Positions 21,508 to 30,649 are shown, numbered from the stretch's first letter. The stretch is DNA of 64,000 nucleotides from Roseateles violae (GCF_030410485.1 NZ_JAUHHC010000001.1:744001-808000), one strand, 5' to 3'. Program-made: numbers and translations. Notes: generated from the sequence alone by a model not told the origin.

Positions 21508-22302
21508 GTGAAGCTGCAACTGCTCTCGGATCTCCATCTGGAGACCGAGGCCTTCGATCCCGAACCGGCGCGGGGTGCCGAGCTGCTGATCCTGGCCGGC
21601 GACGTCGACAGCCGCTGGGACGGCCTGGCGCGCTTTCGCGACTGGCCGGTGCCGGTCGTCTTCGTGCCCGGCAACCACGAATACGACGGCCGCGACATCG
21701 ACGAGGCGCGTGCCGGCCTGCATGCGTGGGCGGCCGAGCTCGGCTTCACCATGCTGGACGATGCGGCCTGCGTGCGCAGCGATGCGGCGGGCCGCCGGGT
21801 GCGCCTGCTGGGCAGCACGCGCTGGAGCGACTTCGATCTGTTCGGCGAGAAGGAGCGCGAGCGCGCGATGCGCGCGGCCGGCTATTTCCAGCGCGTGATG
21901 AATGCCAGCCGCCATGGCCGGCCCTTCGATGCGGCCGCCGTGCGCGAGGAGGGGCTGCGCTGCCGGGAATGGCTGGCGCAAGCCCTGACCCTGGGCGAGA
22001 GCGGCGAGGACTGGGACGCCACCGTCGTCATCACCCATTTCGCGCCCAGCCTCCGCAGTGCCGATCCGCGCTACGGCCGCCAGCCGGGCACGGCCAGCTT
22101 CTGCAACGACGACGAGGCCCTGCTGGGTGGCGCGCGGCTGTGGCTGCACGGCCATCTGCATTGCCAGCACGACTACCGCGTCGCCCAGGCCGACGGTCGC
22201 AGCACCCGCGTGGTCTGCAATGCGCGCGGCCATGCACGCAAGGGCGAGCCGGCCGGCTTCCAGCCAAGCTCGCTGATCGAGGTCTTTGATCAGGCGCAGT
22301 GA
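21508..22302 (+). CDS. Calcineurin-like metallophosphoesterase (GTG start)
   Basis: 264 residues. The five-block metal site is complete: SDLHLE (D8, H10), GDVDS, GNHEY, the TVVITHFAPS block and GHLHCQHDY near the end. Such enzymes hydrolyse phosphomonoesters or diesters with two metal ions; the substrate cannot be read from sequence. GTG at 21508 directly follows AAGG and the previous stop by 4 bp, supporting an operon with the UPF0149 gene. Confidence 0.92.
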   Translation: MKLQLLSDLHLETEAFDPEPARGAELLILAGDVDSRWDGLARFRDWPVPVVFVPGNHEYDGRDIDEARAGLHAWAAELGFTMLDDAACVRSDAAGRRVRLLGSTRWSDFDLFGEKERERAMRAAGYFQRVMNASRHGRPFDAAAVREEGLRCREWLAQALTLGESGEDWDATVVITHFAPSLRSADPRYGRQPGTASFCNDDEALLGGARLWLHGHLHCQHDYRVAQADGRSTRVVCNARGHARKGEPAGFQPSSLIEVFDQAQ

Positions 22303-22363
22303 GCGGGCCGGGGCCTGTGTCAGACTCCGGACATCGGTATCGAACACCGCCGCGGAGCCCGCC

Positions 22364-22789
22364 ATGAAGATACTCGTCGCCATTGACGGCAGCGTCTACA
22401 GCCAGCGCCTGCTGGACTATCTGGCCGCCAACCGCGAGGCCTGGCTGGGCAGTAGCAATCGCTGCACCCTGCTGCATGCGGTGCTGCCGGTGCCGCCGCA
22501 CGCGGCTTCGATGCTCGACCGGAACCTGCTGAAGGACTACTACCGCGAAGAGGGCGAGAAGGTCTTGCAGCCGGCGCGCGAGTTTTTCGCCAAGCATGGC
22601 TTCGAGGCCGAGTTCGTCTGCAAGGTCGGTTCACCGGCCAGCGTTATCTCGTCGACGGCCGAGGCGGAGCACTATGACCTGCTGATGCTGGGCTCGCATG
22701 GCCACAGCTCATTGGGCAATCTGGTGATGGGTTCGGTCGCCACCAAGGTGATGGCACATTGCGGCGTGCCGGTGCTGTTGGTGCGCTGA
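22364..22789 (+). CDS. Universal stress protein, ATP-binding (UspA family)
   Basis: 141 residues, a single Usp domain. The opening MKILVAIDGS and the motif GSHGHSSLGNLVMGSVA near residue 108 match G-2x-G-9x-G-S of ATP-binding Usps. These cytoplasmic dimers are induced in stasis, low oxygen or other stress. The ATG at 22364 is chosen because the frame above it lacks Usp similarity. It is a separate unit after the phosphoesterase, 61 bp apart. Confidence 0.95.
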   Translation: MKILVAIDGSVYSQRLLDYLAANREAWLGSSNRCTLLHAVLPVPPHAASMLDRNLLKDYYREEGEKVLQPAREFFAKHGFEAEFVCKVGSPASVISSTAEAEHYDLLMLGSHGHSSLGNLVMGSVATKVMAHCGVPVLLVR

Positions 22790-22823
22790 GGGTCGACGGC
22801 GGGGCGCCGTCCGGGGCTTGCTG

Positions 22824-23039
22824 TCAGCTGCTGCGCCGGGACAGCCAGGCCAGCGGGGACTCCTGCGTCGCCTGCGTGCGCTGCGACTCCAGCTCGGTCT
22901 GCGGCACGCTGGCGCGGTAGAAGTCGCTGTCGTCGAGGCTGGCCTCCATGCCGAAGGCGGTGCCCAGATCGGCCGGATCTTGCGGATGGGCGGCGGCGGG
23001 GTCGCGGCGGAAGAAGCGCAGTGCGGGAGCGAATCGCAT
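22824..23039 (-). CDS. Hypothetical protein, 71 residues
   Basis: Starts at ATG 23039. It is polar and probably disordered, with an Arg-rich N-terminus (MRFAPALRFFRRD), an acidic middle (ASLDDSDFYRASVPQ) and a Gln/Ser-rich tail. No domain is recognised. Convergent with the stress-protein gene. The 255 bp upstream, between it and the next divergent gene, has a run of AT-rich sequence near 23188-23203 and no further gene. Confidence 0.6.
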   Translation of the reverse strand: MRFAPALRFFRRDPAAAHPQDPADLGTAFGMEASLDDSDFYRASVPQTELESQRTQATQESPLAWLSRRSS

Positions 23040-23294
23040 ATCAGACCTCGAGCAGGACCGCCTGTTGCGTAGCGGTATGAGCCAAGTGTGCGCGATCAAG
23101 GTACAGGGTGGATCCCCGAACTAAGTGGAAATACGGGGCCAGTTGCAAGAAACGCACGCATTGGCCACCTTTGGCAACAACCGTTACGTCTAGTAATAAC
23201 CCTAGGCCCAACTTAAGGTGGATAGAGACTTTTTGACGCCCTCGCTATGCTCCGGCCTTCCTTAACAGCCCCGCCCTGCCGGCCCGGCTTTCCC

Positions 23295-23525
23295 ATGAAC
23301 GAAGCAGTCCTGAAGACCTCCACCGTCGGCGTCATCGCGCTGGCAGTCTCCAGCGCCGTCTGGCTGGCCGGTTCGCTGCAGACGAGCCGCCCGTCCGCGC
23401 CGCGCCTGGTGGCGGCACCCACCGCCGTGCCGCAGAAGAGCGGCAAGCCGATGCTGCTGGTCGCAGCCCTGCCGGCCGAGCGCGCCGCCTCGGCTTCCCT
23501 TGTTCGCACCGTAGGCGTGCGCTAA
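23295..23525 (+). CDS. Small single-pass membrane or exported protein, 76 residues
   Basis: Starts MNEAVLKTSTVGVIALAVSS; residues 9-27 form one hydrophobic segment ending near a possible AGS cleavage or anchor. The rest is Pro/Ala/Ser-rich and basic. Its TAA overlaps the convergent argP stop by 4 bp. Function unknown. Confidence 0.6.
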   Translation: MNEAVLKTSTVGVIALAVSSAVWLAGSLQTSRPSAPRLVAAPTAVPQKSGKPMLLVAALPAERAASASLVRTVGVR

Positions 23526-24451
23526 CTTTCCAGCGCTGCGCTGGCACCCGCTGCCAGAGCCTGGCCGATCTGGTCAAGCAAGGCGACCCGCGCCGGTGCC
23601 CCGCTCAGTTCAGACACCAGCTTCCACTGATGCCAGTACAGCGCCACGTCCACGCTGAGCTCGGGCCGCAGTGCCACGAGCGCGCCGCTGGCGATCAGCG
23701 GCCGAACCTGTAGCTCCGGCGCCACACCGACGCCCCAGCCGCTGCAGACCGCGCGCACATAGGCTTCGCTCGACGGCACATAGCGTTCCTGCAGCCGCGG
23801 CGCGCGCACGCCGAAGGCCTTGGACACCCATTGCGCCTGGCTGTCGTCCTTGCGGTTGAAGACCAGGAAGGGCGTCGTGGAGAAATTGCCGCCGTTCAGC
23901 CCCTCGGGCAGCACCTTGGCCATGAAGGCGGGGCTGGCCACCGCCACATAGCGCATCACGCCCAGCGGCCGCACCAGGCAGCCGCGCAAGGCCTGCTTCA
24001 CCGTGCTGACGCAGCCCAGCACCTCGCCCTGGCGCAGCCAATCGTGGGTGAAATCCTGGTCGTCGACGACCAGTTCCAGGCCGAAACCGTCCTTCAGACC
24101 GGCCTGCACGACCGGATCGAGCGCCGGCAGCACCCAGGTCGCCAGGCTGTCGGCATTGACGGCGATCGCGATCCGCTCATTCGGCGCGACCTGGGCGCCC
24201 AGTTCGCGCGCGACATCGGTGCGCAGCGCCTGCAGCTGGCGGGCGAAGCGCAGCAGTACCTTGCCCGCCTCGGTCAGCCGCAAGGGCCGCGAGCGCACGA
24301 CCAGCAGCTGCCCGACCTGCGCCTCCAGGCTGCGCAGGCGTTGCGAGACGGCGCTCTGCGTGATCGCCAGCCGCTGGGCGGCGCGCTCGAAGCCGCGCTC
24401 GTCGGCCAGGGCGGCCAGGCAGTCTAGGCCGGCGGGATCCAGGTCTTTCAT
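23522..24451 (-). CDS. argP: LysR-family regulator of amino-acid export, ArgP/LysG type
   Basis: 309 residues. ArgP-type features include LDPAGLDCLAALADERGFERA at the N-terminus, ITQSAVSQRLRSLE in the HTH, and a late AVCSGWGVGVAPELQ segment. ArgP senses lysine and arginine and activates the divergent exporter argO, exactly the arrangement here across 76 bp. The frame extends above the ATG into the intergenic region; ATG 24451 gives the normal family start. Confidence 0.94.
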   Translation of the reverse strand: MKDLDPAGLDCLAALADERGFERAAQRLAITQSAVSQRLRSLEAQVGQLLVVRSRPLRLTEAGKVLLRFARQLQALRTDVARELGAQVAPNERIAIAVNADSLATWVLPALDPVVQAGLKDGFGLELVVDDQDFTHDWLRQGEVLGCVSTVKQALRGCLVRPLGVMRYVAVASPAFMAKVLPEGLNGGNFSTTPFLVFNRKDDSQAQWVSKAFGVRAPRLQERYVPSSEAYVRAVCSGWGVGVAPELQVRPLIASGALVALRPELSVDVALYWHQWKLVSELSGAPARVALLDQIGQALAAGASAALES

Positions 24452-24527
24452 AAGAAACACTAATGTACGACGAGAAATATGAATTGCCCTTCTTGTTTGC
24501 CGCGCTGCTGCCGACAATCCGGCGCCC

Positions 24528-25160
24528 ATGCTCGCGTCGCCCCTCACCCTCAGCACCATGACCGAAGGCTGGCTCAGCGGAGCCAGCCTGATCATGGCCA
24601 TCGGCGCGCAGAACGCGCTGGTGCTGCGCCAGGGCTTGCTGCGCGGCCATCTGGCGCCGGTGGTGCTGGTCTGCACCGTCTCCGACGTGCTGCTGATCTG
24701 CCTGGGCGTGTTCGGCCTGGGACATGCGATTGCCGCCAGCCCGCTGCTGATGGAAGCCTTCCGCTGGGGCGGCGCGCTGTTCCTGCTGCTTTACGGCCTG
24801 CGCGCCGCGCAGCGGGCCTGGACCGGCAGCGCCGGCCTGCAGCCCGAAGCCGCTTCGGCCGGCCTGGCCGCCACGCTGCTGGCGGCGCTGGCAATGACCT
24901 ATCTGAATCCGCATGTCTATCTGGACACCGTCGTGCTGCTGGGCACCCTGGGCGCCCAGCACCCGGCCGAGCAGCGCTGGGCCTTTGCGGCCGGCGCCTC
25001 GCTGGCCTCGACGATGTGGTTCTCGCTGCTGGGCTTTGGCGCGGCGGCGGTGGCGGGGCCGCTGCGCCGGCCGCAGATCTGGCGTGCGATCGATGCGGCC
25101 ATCGCTTTGCTGATGTTCGCGCTGGGGTTCAAACTGTTGACGGGTCCGCTGGCGGCCTGA
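24528..25160 (+). CDS. argO: LysE/ArgO-family amino-acid exporter
   Basis: 210 residues with six membrane segments. The family strings GASLIMAIGAQNALVLRQGL (residues 18-37) and the central LAMTYLNPHVYLDTVVLLG are present. It exports arginine or lysine across the inner membrane. The start at 24528 is uncertain; ATG 24558 is also reasonable. Divergent from argP and 13 bp ahead of dadA. Confidence 0.94.
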   Translation: MLASPLTLSTMTEGWLSGASLIMAIGAQNALVLRQGLLRGHLAPVVLVCTVSDVLLICLGVFGLGHAIAASPLLMEAFRWGGALFLLLYGLRAAQRAWTGSAGLQPEAASAGLAATLLAALAMTYLNPHVYLDTVVLLGTLGAQHPAEQRWAFAAGASLASTMWFSLLGFGAAAVAGPLRRPQIWRAIDAAIALLMFALGFKLLTGPLAA

Positions 25161-25173
25161 TGGAGCAAGAAGA

Positions 25174-26463
25174 ATGAAAGTCGTCGTCCTCGGAGCCGGC
25201 ATCATCGGCATCAGCACCGCCTGGTATCTGCTCGAGCAGGGCCATGAGGTCATCGTTGTCGACCGCCAGGCCGACGCGGCGCTGGAGACCAGTTTCGCCA
25301 ACGGCGCCCAGATCTCGGTCTGCTTCTGCGAGCCCTGGGCCAATGCCGGCGCGCCCTTCAAGGTGGCCAAATGGCTGTTGCGCGACGACTCGCCGCTGCT
25401 GTTCCGCCCGCGCCTGGAATTGGCCCAATGGCGCTACGGCCTGAGCTTCCTGACGCAGTGCACGACGGCCGCCTTCGAGCGCAATGTCGAGGAGCTGGTG
25501 CAGCTGGGCCGCTACAGCCATGCGGCGCTGAAGGCGCTGGTCGCGCAGACCGGCATCGAATACGACCGGCTCGAGAAGGGCATCCTGCATTTCTTCTCCA
25601 GCCAGCAGGACTTCGACAACGGCGTCGTCGCCGCCGAGATCATGCGCCGCCACGGCGTCGACCGCCGCATCCTCAACCACGACGAGGTGCTGCAGATCGA
25701 GCCGGCGCTGGCCAACTTCGGCGGCCGCGTCTATGGCGGCACCTACACGCCCAGCGACGAGAGCGGCGATGCGCGCGTGTTCACGCAGAAGCTGGCGCAG
25801 CGCTGCGCCGAGCGCGGCGCTACCTTCCTCTACGGCCACGACGTGCTGGCGCTGTCCCGGAGCGGCCAGGCGATCGACGGCGTGCAAGTCGCCTCGCGCG
25901 CGACTGGCCAGAAGCAGACATTGAAGGCCGACGCCTTCGTCGTCGCGATGGGTTCCTACACGCCGGCGCTGATGAAGCAGGTCGGCGAGTTCTTCAATAT
26001 CTATCCGGCCAAGGGCTACTCGGCCACCTTGCGGCTGAAAAAGCCCGAGGCGGCCAGCGTCGTCAGCCTGCTCGACGACACCCGCAAGATCGCCATTTCC
26101 CGGCTGGGCGACCACATCCGGATCGCCGGCACGGCCGAGCTGAGCGGCTTTGACCTGAGCCTGGACACGCCGACCGCCAAGGTGCGCTGCGATGCGCTGG
26201 TCAAGCGCTACGAGGAACTATTCCCCGGCGTTGCGGACCTGTCCGAGCGCAATTACTGGACCGGCCTGCGGCCCAGCACGCCCAGCAACATCCCCTATAT
26301 CGGGCGCAGCAAGAAGGCCGCCAATCTCTGGGTCAATGCCGGCCACGGCACGCTGGGCTGGACCCATGGCGCCGGCTCGGGTCTGGCGCTGGCCGAGCTG
26401 ATGGCCGGCCGCCGCCCGCGCATCGACTTCGATTTCTACGGCGAGGTCGCCGCGGCGGCCTGA
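25174..26463 (+). CDS. dadA: D-amino-acid dehydrogenase small subunit
   Basis: 429 residues. The FAD site is MKVVVLGAGIIGISTAWYLL with G-x-G-x-x-G at 7-12; later motifs are ANGAQIS near 44, EYDRLEKGIL, and GLRPSTPSNIPYIGRS with WVNAGHGTLGWTHGAGSG near the C-terminus. DadA oxidises D-alanine and other D-amino acids to keto acids, feeding electrons to the respiratory chain. It follows argO by 13 bp with an AAGAAGA ribosome site, an uncommon pairing that suggests a joint role in amino-acid overflow. Confidence 0.97.
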   Translation: MKVVVLGAGIIGISTAWYLLEQGHEVIVVDRQADAALETSFANGAQISVCFCEPWANAGAPFKVAKWLLRDDSPLLFRPRLELAQWRYGLSFLTQCTTAAFERNVEELVQLGRYSHAALKALVAQTGIEYDRLEKGILHFFSSQQDFDNGVVAAEIMRRHGVDRRILNHDEVLQIEPALANFGGRVYGGTYTPSDESGDARVFTQKLAQRCAERGATFLYGHDVLALSRSGQAIDGVQVASRATGQKQTLKADAFVVAMGSYTPALMKQVGEFFNIYPAKGYSATLRLKKPEAASVVSLLDDTRKIAISRLGDHIRIAGTAELSGFDLSLDTPTAKVRCDALVKRYEELFPGVADLSERNYWTGLRPSTPSNIPYIGRSKKAANLWVNAGHGTLGWTHGAGSGLALAELMAGRRPRIDFDFYGEVAAAA

Positions 26464-26609
26464 GCCGCTCCGGGCCCTTCTCCGCTCCTCCTCAATCGAG
26501 AGGACGACGTGCCGCCGCCCTGGCCGCCGCGCACCCGCCCCGCCATTGTTTGCACCGGACCCCGGTGCTAGCTTGGGGCGCAGCCATGGTGGCTGCAAAG
26601 GAGAACGGT

Positions 26610-27050
26610 ATGAAGAAGGCGCTGATGAGCGGACTGCTGTCGATGGCCGCGCTTTTGTCCGCATCGCCGGCCTGGTCCAGCGACTGGCCGATGAGCCCGG
26701 GCGACTACTGGGAGATGACCGGCGTCCGCCTGAAGGACGGCGGCGCGCTGGGCTACGCGAAGTTCCTGGCCGGCGAGTGGAAGGCCAACCAGGAGTTCGC
26801 CAAGTCCAAGGGCTGGATCAAGGGCTATGCGGTGCTCAGCAACGTCTACAACCGCAAGGGCGAGCCCGATCTCTATCTGGTCACCATCACCGACCGGCTG
26901 GTGACCGGCGCCGAGTCCGAGAAGCGCGACGACGAGTACATGGCCTGGAAAAAAAAGAGCACGGCCCAGATGCAGAAGGAGTCCGGCGACCGGCTCGAGA
27001 TCCGCGAGATCGAGGGTAGCCAGCTGCTGCAGGAGCTGAAGTTCAAGTAG
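26610..27050 (+). CDS. Exported small protein of unknown function
   Basis: 146 residues. MKKALMSGLLSMAALLSASP followed by AWS makes a clear signal peptide cut near residue 23. The mature part begins SDWPMSPGDYWEMTG and is charged, with no cysteines and no recognised domain, though it resembles uncharacterised periplasmic proteins. An AAAGGAGAACGG ribosome site precedes ATG 26610. A strong terminator follows at 27076. Confidence 0.82.
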   Translation: MKKALMSGLLSMAALLSASPAWSSDWPMSPGDYWEMTGVRLKDGGALGYAKFLAGEWKANQEFAKSKGWIKGYAVLSNVYNRKGEPDLYLVTITDRLVTGAESEKRDDEYMAWKKKSTAQMQKESGDRLEIREIEGSQLLQELKFK

Positions 27051-27075
27051 ATCGCGATGCCGCTGCGCTGTGGTC

Positions 27076-27108
27076 ATCGGCGGGCCCGGGCGCCCGCCGA
27101 TTCGTTTT
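27076..27108 (+). terminator. Intrinsic terminator after the exported protein
   Basis: ATCGGCGGGC, a six-base loop, GCCCGCCGAT, then TCGTTTT. The ten-base stem is perfect. It lies between two convergent genes and directly abuts the pbpG stop. Confidence 0.85.
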
Positions 27109-27983
27109 CAGAGCGGAAGATTGGTCAGCGACTGCCGGATCCGCAGCGCATCGCGCAGGCGCTGGGCCGAACCGTCGGCGTCGAGCATCACGACGGTGAA
27201 GCCGCGGCCGCGGCTTTCCATGCGCATCGTCAGGCAGCGGCCGGCCTCCTCGGTGTAGCCGGTCTTGGAGAGCTGGATGTCCCAGCCCTTGGCGCCGACC
27301 AGGCGGTTGGTGTTGTGCAGCTCGCGCGGTCGCCCGCTGATCGGCACCTTGGTCGTCTTGTCGCTGGTGATGCGGACGATCTCCGGATAGCGAGCCGCTG
27401 CGGCCGTGATCTTGGCCACCTCGGTGGCGGTCGACAGATTGGCCGGCGACAGGCCGGTCGGGTCGGCCAGCGTCGTGCGGCTCAGGCCGAGACTGCGGAT
27501 CTTGGCCTGCATCGCCAGCGCGAAGGCGGCGCTGCCGCCCGGGAAGGTGCGCGCCAGCGCCGCCGCCGCGCGGTTCTCCGAGGCCATCAGCGCCAGCTTC
27601 AGGGCGTCGAGCCGCGACATCTCGGCGCCGACGCGCAGGCGCGAGGCGCTGTGCTTGAGCGTGTCGACGTCATCGCGTTCGATGGTCAGCTTCTCCAGCG
27701 GATCGAGCTTGGCATCGAGCACGACCATCGCCGTCATCAGCTTGGTCAGCGAGGCGATCGGCACGACCGCGTCGGCATCCTTGGCCAGCACCACGCGGCC
27801 GCTGCCGTCCTCCAGCACCAGCACATGGCGGGCATTCAGCGCCGGCAGGCGGGGGCCGGCGGCCGTGCCGGCACCGGTGGCGGACGAGGGGGGGGCCGCC
27901 TGCGCGAACAGGCTGGCGGCGGCCAACGACAGCGCCAGCAGCGGCTGACGGGCGGCTCTTTCGATGCGATGGAACGAGAACAA
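27108..27983 (-). CDS. pbpG: D-alanyl-D-alanine endopeptidase, PBP7 type (TTG start)
   Basis: 291 residues, exported by a signal peptide ending near FAQA (residue 29). The penicillin-binding triad is S78-LT-K81, SEN 135-137 and KTG 240-242. PBP7 cleaves DAP-DAP or D-Ala-DAP crosslinks in the periplasm during wall remodelling. No ATG precedes the signal peptide; the start appears to be TTG at 27983, with GGGGGA about 6 bases upstream. Confidence 0.93.
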   Translation of the reverse strand: MFSFHRIERAARQPLLALSLAAASLFAQAAPPSSATGAGTAAGPRLPALNARHVLVLEDGSGRVVLAKDADAVVPIASLTKLMTAMVVLDAKLDPLEKLTIERDDVDTLKHSASRLRVGAEMSRLDALKLALMASENRAAAALARTFPGGSAAFALAMQAKIRSLGLSRTTLADPTGLSPANLSTATEVAKITAAAARYPEIVRITSDKTTKVPISGRPRELHNTNRLVGAKGWDIQLSKTGYTEEAGRCLTMRMESRGRGFTVVMLDADGSAQRLRDALRIRQSLTNLPL

Positions 27984-28062
27984 ACAATCCCCCGATGGAC
28001 AGGACGGGTGGCTCGCCGCGGTGGCGGCCCCCGTCGTTTTTGGCGGCCGCGAGCATAGAGGC

Positions 28063-28093
28063 TTGCCGGCGCTTTTGCAAAACTAAATAAAAT
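28063..28093 (+). promoter_or_regulatory. Candidate sigma-70 promoter of the Hsp70-like gene
   Basis: TTGCCG at 28063 and TAAAAT at 28088, spaced 19 bp. The -10 is good and the spacing is slightly long. It lies 27 bp before the gene. Confidence 0.4.
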
Positions 28094-28119
28094 CCGCGCC
28101 CCTTCGAGCCTGTGCCGCC

Positions 28120-29430
28120 ATGACCGCCTCTTTCCCTGCCTCCTTCTGCGCCATCGACTTCGGCACCTCGAATTCGGCCATCGCCATCCCCGCCGGGGCC
28201 GGCCGCATGCGCCTGGTCGAGCTGGAGCCCGGCCAGCTGACCATGCCGACCGCGGTGTTCTATTTCGCCGAGGGCCGCCATGATGCCGACGGCCCGCCGC
28301 GTGCCTTCGGCCGCGCCGCGATCGCCGCCTATGTCGAGGGCACCGACGGGCGGCTGATGCGCTCGATGAAGAGCATCCTCGGCTCCGGCCTGATCGAGCA
28401 GACCACCGATGTCGGCGGCGGCCGCGGCGCCAAGTATTTCGACATCCTGGCCGGCTATCTGAAGCGGCTGCGCCAGTCGGCCCTGGCCGCCGGCGCGGCC
28501 GCGCCGCTGAACAAGGCGGTGCTGGGCCGGCCGGTCTTCTTCGTCGACGGCGAGCCGGAGCGCGACGCGGCCGCGCAGCGCTCGCTGGAGGCGGCCGCGC
28601 GCGCGGTCGGCTTCGAGGAGGTGCATTTCCAGTTCGAGCCGATCGCCGCCGCCTTCGACTACGAGAGCCAGATCGACAGCGAGCGCATCGTGCTGGTCGC
28701 CGATATCGGTGGCGGCACCTCGGACTTCTCGGTAGTGCGCGTCGGCCCCGAGCGCATGCAGCGCCTGGACCGCCGCGACGACATCCTGGCCAACCATGGC
28801 GTGCACATCGCCGGCACCGACTTCGACCGCCATATCGAGCTGGCCGGCATCCTGCGCGAGTTCGGCTACCGCAGCTTCGGCCCCGAGCGGGCCGGCGCGC
28901 CGGCGCGCGAGGTGCCCAGCGGCATCTACTTCGACCTGGCCACCTGGCATCTGATCAACACCGTCTACAGCCCGGCGCGCGTTGCCGAGCTGCGCCAGAT
29001 GAAGAGCTTCTACGGCAATCCGCTGCACCACCAGCGGCTGATGACGGTGCTGGAAGAGCGCCTGGGCCATGAGCTGGCCGGGCGCGCCGAGGCCGCCAAG
29101 ATCGCCGTCTCGGGCGGCGGCGACACCGTCATCGATCTGGCTGCCGTTGAGACCGGCCTGCAGATCGCGCTGGGCGAGCGGGTCGCCGTCGAGGCGCTGG
29201 ACGGCGATATCGGCCGCATCGTCGCCGCCGGCCGCGAGACGGTGGCCCAGGCGGGCCTGCGGCCCGAGCAGATCGACGCGCTCTATTTCACCGGCGGCTC
29301 GACCGGCCTGCGCCTGCTGGCCGAGCGCATCGCGGCCGACTACCCGCGTGCCGCCCAGGTGCGCGGCGACCGCTTCGCCTCGGTGGCGACCGGCCTGGGC
29401 CTGCATGCGGCGCGGCTGTTCGCGCGCTAG
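28120..29430 (+). CDS. yegD: Hsp70-family ATPase, YegD-like
   Basis: 436 residues, about the size of the actin-like ATPase domain with only a short tail; it lacks the DnaK peptide-binding domain. Phosphate 1 is CAIDFGTSNSAIAI (10-23), phosphate 2 is VADIGGGTSDFSVV near residue 194, and the adenosine motif is YFTGGSTGLR near 390. YegD proteins are chaperone relatives of unknown client. Single-gene unit, convergent with the UPF0149 paralogue 5 bp downstream. Confidence 0.93.
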   Translation: MTASFPASFCAIDFGTSNSAIAIPAGAGRMRLVELEPGQLTMPTAVFYFAEGRHDADGPPRAFGRAAIAAYVEGTDGRLMRSMKSILGSGLIEQTTDVGGGRGAKYFDILAGYLKRLRQSALAAGAAAPLNKAVLGRPVFFVDGEPERDAAAQRSLEAAARAVGFEEVHFQFEPIAAAFDYESQIDSERIVLVADIGGGTSDFSVVRVGPERMQRLDRRDDILANHGVHIAGTDFDRHIELAGILREFGYRSFGPERAGAPAREVPSGIYFDLATWHLINTVYSPARVAELRQMKSFYGNPLHHQRLMTVLEERLGHELAGRAEAAKIAVSGGGDTVIDLAAVETGLQIALGERVAVEALDGDIGRIVAAGRETVAQAGLRPEQIDALYFTGGSTGLRLLAERIAADYPRAAQVRGDRFASVATGLGLHAARLFAR

Positions 29431-29435
29431 CCGGT

Positions 29436-30191
29436 TCAGTAGCGCTTGCGCTGCGGCGGGCCGCGGCGCGCCGGCGGCGCCGCATGCCGGGCCGGCTGCG
29501 GCCGCGTGATGTCGGCCAGCAGCAGGGTCGAGCGCACCAGGCTCTCGACCGCCTCGGCCACGTCGGCCGGCGGCTCCAGCGTCTCGATCTCCTCGAGCAA
29601 CTCGTCGGCGTCTTCCAGATCGTCCGGGTCCAGATGCATGTACAGCGAGGCCAGCGGCTCCAGCAACTCGGCGGCCTTTTGCTGCATCAGCTCGGGGAAC
29701 AGCTCGGCCGCCAGCGCGAAGCCGGCCACCCAGGGCAGCACCACCTCGGACGGGCTGTCGGCATCGTCGAGCTCGAACACCAGCGGATCGAACCATTGGC
29801 GCTCGACGATGGCCTGGTTCAGCTCGCTGTAGCGGCGCTTGACCAGGGCCAGCAGCGGCCGCGTGTCGAATCCCTCGGGCGGGCTGCGGCCCTCCTCGGC
29901 ATCGAGCACATGCGGTGTCCAGCGAAAGGCCGGCACCTGCTTGGGCTGCAGCAGCACGCCGACCAGATAGCCGTCCAGCATGCTCAGGTCCAGCGGTTCC
30001 AGCGGCGCGGGCAGCGCATCCAGCAGCGCTTCGAGCTCGCCCAGCTCCTGCTCGTTCAGCGGCTCGGCCGGTTTGGGCTGGGGCTGGGGCTTGGGCTGGG
30101 AAGCCGCGGTGGGCCGCGTCGTCCTGGCGGACGAGGGGCCCGACCGGGCGGGGTGTTTCTTGGCGGGACTGCGGCGCGGGTCATGGCTCAT
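29436..30191 (-). CDS. UPF0149/YecA-family protein, paralogue without zinc finger
   Basis: 251 residues. A disordered N-terminus rich in Lys, Pro and Gln (a PKPQPQPKP run near residue 33) precedes the UPF0149 domain, which has LDLSMLDGYLVGVLLQPKQ near 67 and LPWVAGFALAAELFPEL near 150. The C-terminus is Arg/Pro-rich and ends KRY, where the paralogue at 20733 has a SEC-C zinc motif. The two probably arose by duplication and diverged at both ends. Function unknown. Confidence 0.9.
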   Translation of the reverse strand: MSHDPRRSPAKKHPARSGPSSARTTRPTAASQPKPQPQPKPAEPLNEQELGELEALLDALPAPLEPLDLSMLDGYLVGVLLQPKQVPAFRWTPHVLDAEEGRSPPEGFDTRPLLALVKRRYSELNQAIVERQWFDPLVFELDDADSPSEVVLPWVAGFALAAELFPELMQQKAAELLEPLASLYMHLDPDDLEDADELLEEIETLEPPADVAEAVESLVRSTLLLADITRPQPARHAAPPARRGPPQRKRY

Positions 30192-30228
30192 GCCGCGATT
30201 GTCCCGCCATTCGGGGCGGGCTTAAAGC

Positions 30229-30570
30229 TCAGAGCCAGGCCACGCCGTAGTAGTCATAGACCTTGCGGCCATAGTCCTCGCCGTACTCGGGACGCTCGTC
30301 CTCGGCATAGCGCGGCGCCTTCTCGAGCTGGCTCTCGGTCAGCGGCACGACATAGCCGTCCAGATTGGTGTCGTACTTCAGCATGCTCCAGGGGATCGGA
30401 TAGCGATCGGTGCCCATGCCCAGGAACCCGCCGAACTCCAGCGCCGCATAGCGGACCTGGCCCGAGCGCTTGTCGATGACGAGGTTGTCGATCGAGCCGA
30501 GCTTGTCGCCGTTGCCGTTGTAGACATTGGTGCCTTCGACCTTGTCGGAGGAGATGCAGGGGTTGCTCAT
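30229..30570 (-). CDS. PRC-barrel domain protein
   Basis: 113 residues with the PRC-barrel strings NGDKLGSIDNLVIDKRSGQV (21-40) and LGMGTDRYPIPWSMLKYD (50-67). Free-standing PRC-barrel proteins of this type are common stress-related cytoplasmic proteins in proteobacteria. The tail is rich in Tyr, Glu and Asp. A clear AAGGAG lies before ATG 30570. The upstream gap contains an unrelated strong terminator. Confidence 0.93.
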   Translation of the reverse strand: MSNPCISSDKVEGTNVYNGNGDKLGSIDNLVIDKRSGQVRYAALEFGGFLGMGTDRYPIPWSMLKYDTNLDGYVVPLTESQLEKAPRYAEDERPEYGEDYGRKVYDYYGVAWL

Positions 30571-30649
30571 CGTGAAACTCCTTGAGATGTGCTGCGGCTG
30601 GCGATATGCCGGCCGGCCTGGACTTCTTTATCGGTCTTCGCGGCGGCGG

